Shown: piece after piece, positions 17,405-25,997 of the stretch
Position numbering within the stretch: position 1 is the first letter of the stretch
Layout: every line of letters begins with the position of its first letter
Source of the DNA: Spirochaetales bacterium
GTDB lineage: Bacteria; Spirochaetota; Spirochaetia; SZUA-6; JAFGRV01
Direction of reading: 5' to 3'
Assembly: GCA_016928415.1 (NCBI GenBank)
Contig: JAFGKU010000004.1
Span: forward strand, 1-43,024
Length of the DNA stretch: 43,024 nt
Translations under genes and position numbers: made by a program
Notes under the pieces: model-generated
Told to the model about the DNA's origin: nothing
The model's input: only the letters and a program-made list of their open reading frames with translations
Database searches by the model: none

Positions 17405-17629
17405 TTGAATAAAATAAACATCGCCGTCAAGTACAAGAGGTCAACTTCCGGTAATGAAATTAAAACCATCGAGGAGAAATTCAAATTAAAGATGGTATCA
17501 AAAATCCCGGTTCTTCATATAGTGAGTTATAAAGCGGAAAAGGTTATTATTGAAGAACTGGAGAAGGAAGATGCAGTTAAATACGTGGAAATCGAGCAGA
17601 GGTTCTCGATTGCAGAATCGGATAGTTGA
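17405..17629 (+). CDS. Small protein resembling a free-standing subtilase propeptide/I9 inhibitor
   Basis: A 74-aa protein starting at TTG 17405, supported by AAAGGAG at 17391-17397, seven bases upstream and inside the end of the protease gene. It has no signal peptide. Its pattern (strand, helix, strand, helix ending EDAVKYVEIEQRFSI) mirrors the end of the neighbouring protease's own propeptide (EGVIEAVEPNYRVKL). This suggests an I9-like fold acting as inhibitor or folding helper. A problem is location: with no export signal it would be cytosolic unless the protease is active before export. Similarity is judged by eye only. Confidence 0.6.
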   Translation: MNKINIAVKYKRSTSGNEIKTIEEKFKLKMVSKIPVLHIVSYKAEKVIIEELEKEDAVKYVEIEQRFSIAESDS

Positions 17630-17639
17630 TTGCCCGGGG

Positions 17640-18320
17640 TTATCTGTATGAGTTTTTTAAACGGGCCAGGATGAATTTATAAGCTTTTTCCACCGATATG
17701 AATTTATCCCGGTCAATTCCGGGATTAAGGTCCGGGTGCAGGGTTTTTGCCAGATGCCTGAAAGCATATTTGACCTGTTCCCGGTCCGCATCCCGGGGTA
17801 AATCCAGAATTTCAAACGATTTATCCAGGGTCAATTCAAAATCGATATCCCATTCTTCACTGTTAAAATTCAACCCGAGATTAAATGTCAATGTGCCGCT
17901 GAAAAATATTTTATACAGTTCCTCGCAGTCAATCTGCATGGCCAGCAGGGATGAATAGAGTGTTTTCAGGGCTTCCACGATCCTTTGCGCGTGCTCCTTG
18001 AGCCATTCCTTCCGTTTCATGACGTAATTGATTATACTTCGTGCCGCCCTGGTGTTTTCCGAAATGATTGAGAAGTTCCTGTAGAAATACCGGCTGACAA
18101 ATTCCGCTTCATGCCCCATGTAGTCGGTTTTCAGCAATTCACAAATCCGCTGAAAAAAGGTGCTGATTTTATCTCCGATGAGCCGGATAACCTGTAATGT
18201 CCTCCGGAGAATGGGGTCGGCGTCAATGGAAGAAATAAGGGCCATATTTTTATTAATGCTTTGATAAATTTCATCCCACTTTTGAGATTGTTTATCAAAA
18301 ACAGAATCTGCTTCTACCAT
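17640..18320 (-). CDS. J-domain protein (DnaJ-like, C-terminal J domain)
   Basis: A 226-aa protein from the ATG at 18320, which lies one base past the stop of the PAP2-like gene; an upstream in-frame start at 18377 would overlap that gene. Residues about 1-155 are helical and unrecognised. The last 65 residues form a J domain: YAFRHLAKTLHPDLNPG has the HPD motif that stimulates Hsp70 ATPase. The zinc-finger and C-terminal domains of true DnaJ are absent, so it is a class III J protein that probably directs DnaK to a specific client. It is the second gene after the PAP2-like gene; no functional link is evident. Confidence 0.75.
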   Translation of the reverse strand: MVEADSVFDKQSQKWDEIYQSINKNMALISSIDADPILRRTLQVIRLIGDKISTFFQRICELLKTDYMGHEAEFVSRYFYRNFSIISENTRAARSIINYVMKRKEWLKEHAQRIVEALKTLYSSLLAMQIDCEELYKIFFSGTLTFNLGLNFNSEEWDIDFELTLDKSFEILDLPRDADREQVKYAFRHLAKTLHPDLNPGIDRDKFISVEKAYKFILARLKNSYR

Positions 18321-18321
18321 T

Positions 18322-18765
18322 TTATATGAGTTTACCAAGTAAAAAATAGACCAATACGGCAAAAGCGCTGCCTGCAATGATTCCCACGATGATTTCCGGA
18401 ATGGAATGGCCTACCATTTCAGGTATCTCCTCGTCGTGTTCGCGCCCCAGGTCCTGTAAAAGTTTTTTGATTACCCTGGAATGGATTTGAACGGTACCCC
18501 GCAGTCTGAAGGCGTCATAGATGATGACGGCGGCAAATACAAAGGCAATGGCAAAGAATTCACTGGATACACCTGAATAGAGCCCGACGGAAACCGTGAG
18601 GGAAGTGACAAATGCCGAATGGGAACTGGGCATGCCGCCGGCCGTAAAGAGGTATTTGATCCTGAATTTTTTATCCACTATCGAATATATAATAAGTTTT
18701 GTTATCTGGCACAGGACCTGAACCAGTACGCTGGCCGTCAAGGCATAATTAATTGGCCACTTCAT
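18322..18765 (-). CDS. Divergent PAP2 family membrane protein (DUF212/YuiD-like)
   Basis: A 147-aa integral membrane protein. The ATG at 18765 is chosen because AAGGT lies upstream and it begins with the family's usual first helix; the longer frame from 18873 adds an unlikely basic stretch. AGGMPSSHSAFVTSL near residue 42, YDAFRLRGTVQIHS near 85 and VGHSIPEIIVGI near 120 are the hallmark blocks of the acid-phosphatase/vanadium-haloperoxidase-related DUF212 family. It probably acts on a lipid or isoprenoid phosphate in the inner membrane; the substrate is not established for the family. Confidence 0.85.
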   Translation of the reverse strand: MKWPINYALTASVLVQVLCQITKLIIYSIVDKKFRIKYLFTAGGMPSSHSAFVTSLTVSVGLYSGVSSEFFAIAFVFAAVIIYDAFRLRGTVQIHSRVIKKLLQDLGREHDEEIPEMVGHSIPEIIVGIIAGSAFAVLVYFLLGKLI

Positions 18766-18941
18766 GGGCGCTACCTTATCATAAATGAGAAATTTTTTCC
18801 AGCCTGTTTTTAATTTTATGCATGATATACGGAATATTAATAATACTGGTATTTTTTTATGCCATAAAAGCAAATAGTGGTGATAGGCAATTATGACAGG
18901 GAGTCAGGCGTTGTCTGCCTGGATATTGGGCTTAATTCTAG

Positions 18942-18970
18942 TTGCTGTAAAGAGCAGTATCTTTTATAAT
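18942..18970 (+). promoter_or_regulatory. Promoter of the adenylate cyclase gene
   Basis: TTGCTG (18942-18947), a 17-bp spacer and a perfect TATAAT (18965-18970), 68 bp before the ATG at 19039. Just upstream CAGGC and GCCTG (18905-18921) form a short inverted repeat that could be an operator. Confidence 0.65.
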
Positions 18971-19038
18971 ATCCTTGTGGAAGAATTCAATATTCCGTTA
19001 TTTTGCATTTTTATCCATTTACTGAAAAAGAGGTATGT

Positions 19039-21063
19039 ATGAAAATGACATTGAAAACAATGCCCCTGCGCTCCCGGCTAAACATTCTTTTTATGCTGAT
19101 TACAAGCGGTATTGTCATTGCCATCATCATTTTTTCGCTGGTGTATTTTTACTTTGTCGTCCAGTCGGAAGCCGCCTCCAACATGAGGGGGAAGGCGGAA
19201 ATTGTCTCCTTAATCTATAATGATAAAATGGATGAGATCATGCTGTTTACCAAAAACCTGGCCGCCAACCGCGCCCTGCAGGTGGTGGTGGACCTGGATA
19301 TCAGCAATAAGCTCTCGGAACTGCTGAAGGAAACGGTCGCCAGGGAACGGGTTTATCATATCACTGTTTATGATAAACAGGCCAAAATCATGTCCAGCGT
19401 TGGCCTGGACTACAATCCCCTTGTCACGGACGGCGAAAACAGGCCGGTAAGTGCCAACGAGCTTGTTATCAAATCCTTGATGCAGCAGACAATTGTAGCC
19501 AATGAATTAATCCCGCTTGCCTCGGGCAAACAGGTGCTCGCTATCAGCTGTGTTGCCCCCGTTTTCCGCGATAATGTATTGATAGGTGGAATCCTGGTGC
19601 GCTTTGTCCTCAACAATTCTACCGACATTGTGAAGAAAATCAAGGAAAAACTCGGGGTGGACGCCACGGTTTTTGAAGGAGGCAAACCGGTAGCCTCAAC
19701 CGTGGCTGATAGCATTGATGCGGATATATTTGCCAGGCTCATGAGCAAGGGTGAGGACAGTTCGGTCTATGAAAAAAATGTCATCTGGTTCGGCGGGGAA
19801 CTGGTGCAGTACCGCAGCCTTACGGATATCAACAAAATCCCGGTGGGTGTGATTGGTATTCATGTATCTGCCGGCAAGTATATGACCATGTTCGCAAGCG
19901 CCTTCCTCGTGTTTTTAATCCTCACCTTTATCGCCCTGGGTGCCGTGTATTTTTTCGTCTTCCGGGTTTCCGGGAGCATCACCGCGCCCCTTTTAAACCT
20001 TCTGGATGGCGTAAAGAAAATTACCAATGGCGACTTGAGCCACCAGATCATGCTTGATCTGAAGGACGAGATCGGCAAACTGTCCGAAGCCTTTGACATA
20101 ATGAGGCTCTCCCTGCAGGAAAAGATCTCGACCATCCAGGAAATGAACGCCAGCCTGGAAAATACGGTCAAGGAACGTACCGGCACCATTGAAGCCCTGA
20201 TGGAAACAATGAAAAAATATGTGCCCAACCAGCTCTATGAGGCCTTTGCCCATGGGGAACGCGACAGCAATATAAGCGTGCATTACCGGAAAAAAATCAC
20301 GGTTTTTTTCTCCGATATCGTCAATTTCACGGCGACCACCGAATCCCTGGAGTCGGAAGATCTTTCCGATCTGCTGAATACCTACCTGAACAGCATGGCG
20401 CAGATTGCCAATAAATGGGGCGGGACAATCGATAAATTTGTGGGTGATGCGGTGATGGTTTTTTTTGGTGACCCGGTTTTTACCAGCGACGAAGACCACG
20501 CGCTCCGGGCCGTACGCATGGCCCTCGATATGATAGAGGAGATGAAGCATCTCCGCGCCGCCTGGCTGGACAAAGGCATCCAGAAGCCTTTACATGTGCG
20601 CATTGGAATCAATACGGGCTATTGCACGATAGGGAACTTCGGTTCGGAGGACCGCATGGATTATACGATAATCGGAGGGAATGTTAACATGGCTGCCAGG
20701 CTTGAAACGGCGGCGGAACCGGATACCATTTTGATCAGTCATGAGACCTATTCCCTTGTCAAGAATAAGATCAATTGTGAATTTCGCGAAAATTTGAATT
20801 TAAAGGGGATTTCCGGCCCGGTTAAGGCATACAAGGTACTTGGTGAGAATGATAAAATCTCCAGCGTGGATTATGTAAAGATAGATCATACCGGTATCCT
20901 CCTGAAGGACGTACTGATCAATCCGGACAAGCTTTCCAGGGATGAGAAGAAAAGCCTTGCACACCAGCTCAAGCTGGCGTTTACTTTGACCATGGGGGAA
21001 GCTCAATTTGTCCATGATGAAAAATCCGATACCTGGAAACTGGTCAGGAAAAAAAAGGATTAA
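19039..21063 (+). CDS. Class III adenylate cyclase with periplasmic Cache-like sensor and HAMP domain
   Basis: A 674-aa protein from the ATG at 19039 (GAGGT seven bases upstream). TM1 is about residues 17-40, a Cache-like extracytoplasmic domain about 45-275, TM2 about 280-305, HAMP about 306-360, then a short helix and the class III catalytic domain from about 410. Metal-binding aspartates D426 (FFSDIVNF) and D470 (FVGDAVM), the adenine-selecting pair K466 (DKFVG) and D541 (MDYTIIG), and transition-state residues N550 and R554 (NVNMAARLE) are all present, consistent with ATP to cAMP and a catalytically competent homodimer. It is the only cyclase in the window and lies between two CNB-domain proteins. 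Confidence 0.93.
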   Translation: MKMTLKTMPLRSRLNILFMLITSGIVIAIIIFSLVYFYFVVQSEAASNMRGKAEIVSLIYNDKMDEIMLFTKNLAANRALQVVVDLDISNKLSELLKETVARERVYHITVYDKQAKIMSSVGLDYNPLVTDGENRPVSANELVIKSLMQQTIVANELIPLASGKQVLAISCVAPVFRDNVLIGGILVRFVLNNSTDIVKKIKEKLGVDATVFEGGKPVASTVADSIDADIFARLMSKGEDSSVYEKNVIWFGGELVQYRSLTDINKIPVGVIGIHVSAGKYMTMFASAFLVFLILTFIALGAVYFFVFRVSGSITAPLLNLLDGVKKITNGDLSHQIMLDLKDEIGKLSEAFDIMRLSLQEKISTIQEMNASLENTVKERTGTIEALMETMKKYVPNQLYEAFAHGERDSNISVHYRKKITVFFSDIVNFTATTESLESEDLSDLLNTYLNSMAQIANKWGGTIDKFVGDAVMVFFGDPVFTSDEDHALRAVRMALDMIEEMKHLRAAWLDKGIQKPLHVRIGINTGYCTIGNFGSEDRMDYTIIGGNVNMAARLETAAEPDTILISHETYSLVKNKINCEFRENLNLKGISGPVKAYKVLGENDKISSVDYVKIDHTGILLKDVLINPDKLSRDEKKSLAHQLKLAFTLTMGEAQFVHDEKSDTWKLVRKKKD

Positions 21064-21069
21064 CAACTC

Positions 21070-21086
21070 ACAGGGGAAGCCCCTGT
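21070..21086 (+). terminator. Intrinsic terminator between cyclase and ligase genes
   Basis: ACAGGGG-AAG-CCCCTGT followed by TTATTTAT, filling the 23-bp gap between the convergent genes. The T-rich side favours plus-strand termination after the cyclase; it sits directly after the ligase stop on the other strand. Confidence 0.65.
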
Positions 21087-22229
21087 TTATTTATATCTGA
21101 AATTTAATTTCTGTTTTTCCCTGTGCAGTTCCAATCCATATGATACGATTTTATCTATAAGGTCGGGCAGGGGGATACCGCTTGCCGCCCAGATCTTGGA
21201 AAAAACGCTATATCGGCCAAACCCGGGAACCGTGTTGGCTTCATTGAACAAGACTTTGTCACTTGACAGAAAAAGATCGATTCGCGCCATGCCCGATAGG
21301 CACAAGGCCCGGTAGGCTTTTACAGCCGTGCTTTGAAGACGTTCCTGGAGTTCGTTCGGGATACGCGCCGGGATAGTGTCAGTCTGGCTTTCTTCGCCAT
21401 ACTTGGAAGCATAATCCAGAAAACCATCCTCGGGCAGGCCAAACTCCAGGGGAAGACTGGCTGAAGGCGAACTGTTACCGATCACGCCGACACCGAATTC
21501 GCGTACATTAAGCGCCTTTTCGACCACTGCCTTGCGGTTGTACCTGAATACGATATCCAGAGCCCCGTCCAGCTCAAGCGGACTTTCAATTCTGCTGATT
21601 CCTATGGATGAGCCCAGACCGGCCGGTTTGACGAATGCGGGGTAGCCGGGCAGACCGGCAATGCCTGTTTTTATGGATTCCCTGTCTTTCTCCCAATCCT
21701 CCCGGTATATGCAATTAAAATCCGCGACCGGAATGCCAATGTCCCTGACAAGACGTTTGGCTAATTCCTTGTCATTGCCTGCCACGGTACCGGTGAGATC
21801 ACAACCCGCATAGGGAAGGTTGATGCAATCCAGCAGGCCCTGAATCTGGCCATCCTCGCCTGCCTGGCCGTGAAATACCGGAAAGGCAACATCATAATGA
21901 TTTTTGAGAAGCAATTCAAAACCGGAGGCGTATACCCCGGCATCCGAATAGGGTGCGTCAACCCAGGCACGGATACGGTCTGTAAAGTCATCAGGGATCG
22001 TATCTTCCGAAGAGAAAAGCTCATCCCAATTTCCTTTAAGCGGAGTGAGTAATGCGGCGCGGGCAGCCTTCCGCTCCGCCAACCGACCTTCCCGGTCAAT
22101 ATATAAAATATGCACATCGTATTTGGCGGCATTGATGTGGGCCAGAATGTAAAGCGCGGATTTGACCGCATGTTCGTGTTCCACGGCTTTACCCCCGCAG
22201 AGCAATGCCAGTTTGTATGGTTTGGCCAT
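21087..22229 (-). CDS. ddl: D-alanine--D-alanine ligase
   Basis: A 380-aa ATP-grasp ligase joining two D-Ala for peptidoglycan in the cytosol. The N-terminal GGKAVEHE corresponds to the usual GG-x-S-x-EHE loop (Ser replaced). FHGQAGEDGQIQGLL, VKPAGLGSSIGI and FNEANTVPGF are the substrate, ATP and metal motifs. The K-Y pair in ASKYGEES matches K215-Y216 of E. coli DdlB, so a D-Ala-D-Ala product is favoured over the VanA-type D-lactate product. It is the last gene of a five-gene operon, five bases after the Cache-MFS gene. Co-location with a PLP racemase supports a D-amino-acid theme. Confidence 0.88.
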   Translation of the reverse strand: MAKPYKLALLCGGKAVEHEHAVKSALYILAHINAAKYDVHILYIDREGRLAERKAARAALLTPLKGNWDELFSSEDTIPDDFTDRIRAWVDAPYSDAGVYASGFELLLKNHYDVAFPVFHGQAGEDGQIQGLLDCINLPYAGCDLTGTVAGNDKELAKRLVRDIGIPVADFNCIYREDWEKDRESIKTGIAGLPGYPAFVKPAGLGSSIGISRIESPLELDGALDIVFRYNRKAVVEKALNVREFGVGVIGNSSPSASLPLEFGLPEDGFLDYASKYGEESQTDTIPARIPNELQERLQSTAVKAYRALCLSGMARIDLFLSSDKVLFNEANTVPGFGRYSVFSKIWAASGIPLPDLIDKIVSYGLELHREKQKLNFRYK

Positions 22230-22234
22230 GCCAG

Positions 22235-24691
22235 TTATTCCATTTTAGTCTCACCGGCGGGTTTGCGCAGGTTTTTGCTGAAAACGGCAAATAGAAGAAC
22301 ACCTATGACTGTAAACATCCCGATGACTCCGATGCTGGAAATGTAGCCCAGCGTACTGATCAGGATACCGGCCAGGAGGGGAACAAAAATTGAAATGACC
22401 TTGTCGTACGTCGTATACAGGCTGAGGAACCTGGCCTCGCCTATGACACGTGCCTCCCTGGAGGAAGTGATGAAAGATTCATCCGTTGCATCAATCATCA
22501 TACCTCCGAATCCCATGCACAGGATAACGCCGACGAGTGTATAAATGTTGTTGAAAAACATGAAACAAACCAGGGCAATACCGGTAATCAGGTTGCCGGT
22601 GATGATCAGGTATTTTTCATTTTTATACTTGTCAGCAATCCGGCTGATCAGGGGAGTGAGCAGGCTGATGAGCCCGTAAACGGTCAGGATGCGCCCGATA
22701 TCCGACCTGGAGATGCCTTCCCCGTTCATGTAGAGCGGGAAGATATACTGGAACAGCCCGATATAGGCAAGTGAAAAGGGGATGCTTGAAAATAACAGGT
22801 TTGCCACAAGGGTTTTGTTCCTGAACAGGATGAAAATGTCACGGAAACGGAAACGGGCAACGGGCTGCAGGGGCGCGGTCCGTTTTTCCGGCCGCACGTA
22901 GAAGAAAATAAACAGTAAAAGGATAAAGGCAAACACGGCGGAAAGCACGATGGCAACGGTAAATCCCAGACGGTTGACTATCACTCCCCCAATGGCTATG
23001 GCGCTTATCGTGGCGGTGGCACATCCTGCCACCCATGAACCAAAACCGGTGGAACGGTTTTTATCCGAGGTAGATCTCAAGATCAGGGCCGTGGAATTCA
23101 TCATGATGCCGCCATACCCCAGTCCCGCCACAAATCGCACAATGATTAAATAATAAATATCCGGTGAAAATGCCGTGAACAGAGATCCGAGTATATACAG
23201 AATACAGGAAGCAACATATATGCTGCGGATGGTAACTATGCGGGAAAGAAATCCCACAATCAATACGGCAATGGTAATACCGGCGAGGTAGGCGGAAATG
23301 GGCAGGCTGATCATTGTCTCGGCAGACAGGTTGAAAAGGGAGACGGGATGGATTTTCAGCACCTGCTCAATATACGGGGGAAGAAACGAAAGGGGGATGA
23401 ACGCGGCGAAAAAAAACAAGAAGGCCGTCACTCGGATCACTTTCAAGTTGCGTCCCTGGACGGCTTCTTCAGTTTCCGTTTCACTGCTCTTCCCGGAGGC
23501 GACCAGGGTCAGAAGGCGCACCAGTTCCAGGCTCGTGATCAGGGACACGATAATAATAGTGAGGGCATCCAGCAGAATGTCATAGAGCTGCCTGTTAATC
23601 AGCTCTTCATTGATATAAGTCACGAGGTAGGCTATAGGCGGACCCCCTCCCGGCCGAATGGGTACAAGCCGGCGCAGTTCCGTGCCGGTAATGGGAACCT
23701 TTTCGTTTTGCATGCCGGACATGACGCTGTGCACCTTGAGTTCATTATCAGCCAGCCGTTCCGCGCTGTAAAGGGCATTGCCTTCCGTGTCGACCAGGCA
23801 GATTTTTCTGGCTTCAGGCGCATTTTTCAGGTGTTCGCCCAGGATCACTTCCGCTTTTTTCATGCGCTTCAGGGGAATACCAAAGCCAAGCACATAATTG
23901 AAGTCATCCCTGATTACCTCGGACAGGCTTTCAATATTCTGATCAAACAGGCCCACGTACGTTTTCTGGAAATACTGGTTATTAAAATAGGCATACCCCG
24001 CCTGTGCCAGAATCAGGACAAAGATGATAACCGCGGACACAAGTATGGACGGGCGGCCGCCCTTTGCGGTTTCCGCTTTTTTTCTACGAAAACCGGAAAT
24101 CGCCATCAGGAGACCGATTGTTACCAGGAAGGCGCCCAGGAGTATAGGTACGAAATAGACCAGGTTTTCCATGATTACCGTCTGGATTCGCCGGGTGATG
24201 ATACGGGCATCGAATTCCAGCCAGACCATGCCCGTCAGTTTCTGATCATTGTAATAAACGGGCAGGGAAATAAAAATGGAGTGCTTGTATGCCGTTACAT
24301 CGGTTTTATATAAGTCCTCGGGCGGGGGGGAGGACCGGTAGGAGGGGAATGAATCAGTGCCCAATTGCATGCCCGCCGCCTGCGGGTCCGTACTGTAGAG
24401 AACGGCACGGTCGGGCAGGGTGACGTACAAATTTTTGATATCCTTGTCCTTGGCCTTTATATCCTTGAATATGGAATCCATGCCGCTGAAAAGATTGAGC
24501 GGTTTCCCGTAATTGACCGAGGTTTCCACCTGGCGTTTCAGTTCCCGTGCCCCAATCTGGAAACGGGAAATCAGGGTGTTGCGGAATGTCTGTTCAAACG
24601 AAGAAATACTCAGTATCGCATTGAGAAACTGGGCCACGGTCAGAATAACGCAGGCTCCGATAATAAAACCCAATAGCTGCCTTTTATTCAT
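22235..24691 (-). CDS. Fusion of tandem extracytoplasmic Cache-like sensor domains to an MFS transporter
   Basis: An 818-aa membrane protein. TM1 is residues 5-27, a first Cache-like domain about 30-170 (NLYVTLPDRAVLYSTD), then two helices (about 172-195 and 218-238), a second Cache-like domain about 240-370 (KICLVDTEGNALYS, with VTYINEELI at its end), a helix at about 372-395, and from about 412 a complete 12-helix MFS unit (GLGYGGIMMNSTALILRS near 525). No kinase, cyclase or methyl-accepting module is seen, so the sensors appear wired straight to a carrier. AAAGGAGAG sits before the ATG, which overlaps the upstream lipoprotein gene by eight bases. The transported substrate is unknown. Confidence 0.8.
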   Translation of the reverse strand: MNKRQLLGFIIGACVILTVAQFLNAILSISSFEQTFRNTLISRFQIGARELKRQVETSVNYGKPLNLFSGMDSIFKDIKAKDKDIKNLYVTLPDRAVLYSTDPQAAGMQLGTDSFPSYRSSPPPEDLYKTDVTAYKHSIFISLPVYYNDQKLTGMVWLEFDARIITRRIQTVIMENLVYFVPILLGAFLVTIGLLMAISGFRRKKAETAKGGRPSILVSAVIIFVLILAQAGYAYFNNQYFQKTYVGLFDQNIESLSEVIRDDFNYVLGFGIPLKRMKKAEVILGEHLKNAPEARKICLVDTEGNALYSAERLADNELKVHSVMSGMQNEKVPITGTELRRLVPIRPGGGPPIAYLVTYINEELINRQLYDILLDALTIIIVSLITSLELVRLLTLVASGKSSETETEEAVQGRNLKVIRVTAFLFFFAAFIPLSFLPPYIEQVLKIHPVSLFNLSAETMISLPISAYLAGITIAVLIVGFLSRIVTIRSIYVASCILYILGSLFTAFSPDIYYLIIVRFVAGLGYGGIMMNSTALILRSTSDKNRSTGFGSWVAGCATATISAIAIGGVIVNRLGFTVAIVLSAVFAFILLLFIFFYVRPEKRTAPLQPVARFRFRDIFILFRNKTLVANLLFSSIPFSLAYIGLFQYIFPLYMNGEGISRSDIGRILTVYGLISLLTPLISRIADKYKNEKYLIITGNLITGIALVCFMFFNNIYTLVGVILCMGFGGMMIDATDESFITSSREARVIGEARFLSLYTTYDKVISIFVPLLAGILISTLGYISSIGVIGMFTVIGVLLFAVFSKNLRKPAGETKME

Positions 24692-25964
24692 TCGTCTCTC
24701 CTTTGCTCATGGTCTTGTAGATCTCGTCTGCGGTCGCCAGAATGTCAATGGGAACATCAAAATCGATGGCATCCGCCGTATCCAGATTGATGGCAATATG
24801 CGGCACATGTTCGAATACCTGGTTGAGATGCCGGGGTTTTATGCCCTGGAAGATCCTGACGATTTTTTTGGCGGAGTAGATGCCCTTGGTCAGCAGGTTT
24901 GAATCGGATTCACCCAGGAGTATACCGTTTTTGACAAAATCCTTTCCCTCCATTATAAAAGACGGAATTTTATGCTGGTTTAAAACCGCCACGATGTCGG
25001 GCAGGCTGTATTCGGACAGCCCTGCCTGTACGGCAAGGTATACGGCATCCACCTTGGGAGCCAGTTCCTTCAGGGCTTTTACGTATTGGGCTTCACATCT
25101 GGCCCAGGCTGCATCATCATCCTCGTTCTCAGGATCGGGAAGAACATGGGTATTGCCCACCACCTTAAAGCCCAATTCTTTGGAAACACTCATCACATCA
25201 TCATAGGCTGCGTATTGCCTGCCGATATCACTGTTTTCATAGATCAGGCCCAGGTTTTTAAAGCCAATCACGCTGTAAAACAATTTTACCTGGCGCAGGT
25301 CCTGTTCAGGGTCCACGATACCGGTCAGGTAGTCTTTGCCGGAATCCTTCATCGACTTGAGAACGCCGGAGCCCACAGGATCAGACATGGAATCAACCAG
25401 CACGGGAATGGGGAATTGCTTCGGCGCGGCCAGTATCTGGCTCGCCTGTGTGCCCAGGCTGATAATCAGGTCTATCCCGGCCGCCGGTGCAAGCAATGCC
25501 TTGAATTCCCTGCTCCGGGCATTTGCCGATGACCATTTAAGGTCATAGTAATATTTTGGAGAAAGCTCAAGATAGTCACTGTAGGAATATTTCTTCAGTT
25601 CCAAAAGAATATTGAGAACGGTTTTTCCGTCAGCGTACCCGGTGTAATCAAATGTATGGTCTTTTATCCAGCCGATGGTCATAAGACCCTGGATCATACC
25701 CTCAAAAACATCGGCATAGGAAAAATATTCACCGCTCTGTATCACGGCAATGCGGAATTTGGCGTTATTTTTTTTCAGGAATGGAGATAGATTGCTTTCC
25801 GACAATTCGGTGTTGTCGAATTGTGTATCCACCGCTTTTGGGGTTGATGTGACATTATCATCCGTAACTCCCGATGTATCCGTATCTCCCGGATTACAGG
25901 AATTGATCAGCAAACAAGCCGCTGATATTATCAAAATGATCATACCTTTGATATTTTTAAACAT
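24684..25964 (-). CDS. ABC_sub_bind (TrpX/DUF534-type) lipoprotein, orphan
   Basis: A 426-aa lipoprotein. The ATG at 25964 is chosen over 25994 because AAGGAGGAATGT lies immediately upstream and a lipoprotein signal follows (LLINSC, Cys near residue 23). After an acidic Ser/Thr-rich linker comes a periplasmic-binding fold of the TrpX type (IAVIQSGEY, LIISLGTQASQIL, VDSMSDPVGSGV, VYLAVQAGLSEY). Such proteins normally feed an ABC permease and ATPase, but neither is in this operon. Instead it overlaps the Cache-MFS gene, so it may present a ligand to those sensors. The ligand is unknown, perhaps an amino acid or other small molecule as for TrpX relatives. Confidence 0.85.
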   Translation of the reverse strand: MFKNIKGMIILIISAACLLINSCNPGDTDTSGVTDDNVTSTPKAVDTQFDNTELSESNLSPFLKKNNAKFRIAVIQSGEYFSYADVFEGMIQGLMTIGWIKDHTFDYTGYADGKTVLNILLELKKYSYSDYLELSPKYYYDLKWSSANARSREFKALLAPAAGIDLIISLGTQASQILAAPKQFPIPVLVDSMSDPVGSGVLKSMKDSGKDYLTGIVDPEQDLRQVKLFYSVIGFKNLGLIYENSDIGRQYAAYDDVMSVSKELGFKVVGNTHVLPDPENEDDDAAWARCEAQYVKALKELAPKVDAVYLAVQAGLSEYSLPDIVAVLNQHKIPSFIMEGKDFVKNGILLGESDSNLLTKGIYSAKKIVRIFQGIKPRHLNQVFEHVPHIAINLDTADAIDFDVPIDILATADEIYKTMSKGETNE

Positions 25965-25997
25965 ACATTCCTCCTTGGGAATCGCTATTTTCAAATT

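Noticed and set aside
21087..22229. VanA-type D-Ala-D-Lac ligase (glycopeptide resistance)
   Set aside because: The K-Y pair typical of D-Ala-D-Ala ligases is kept and no vanH or vanX-like gene is nearby.
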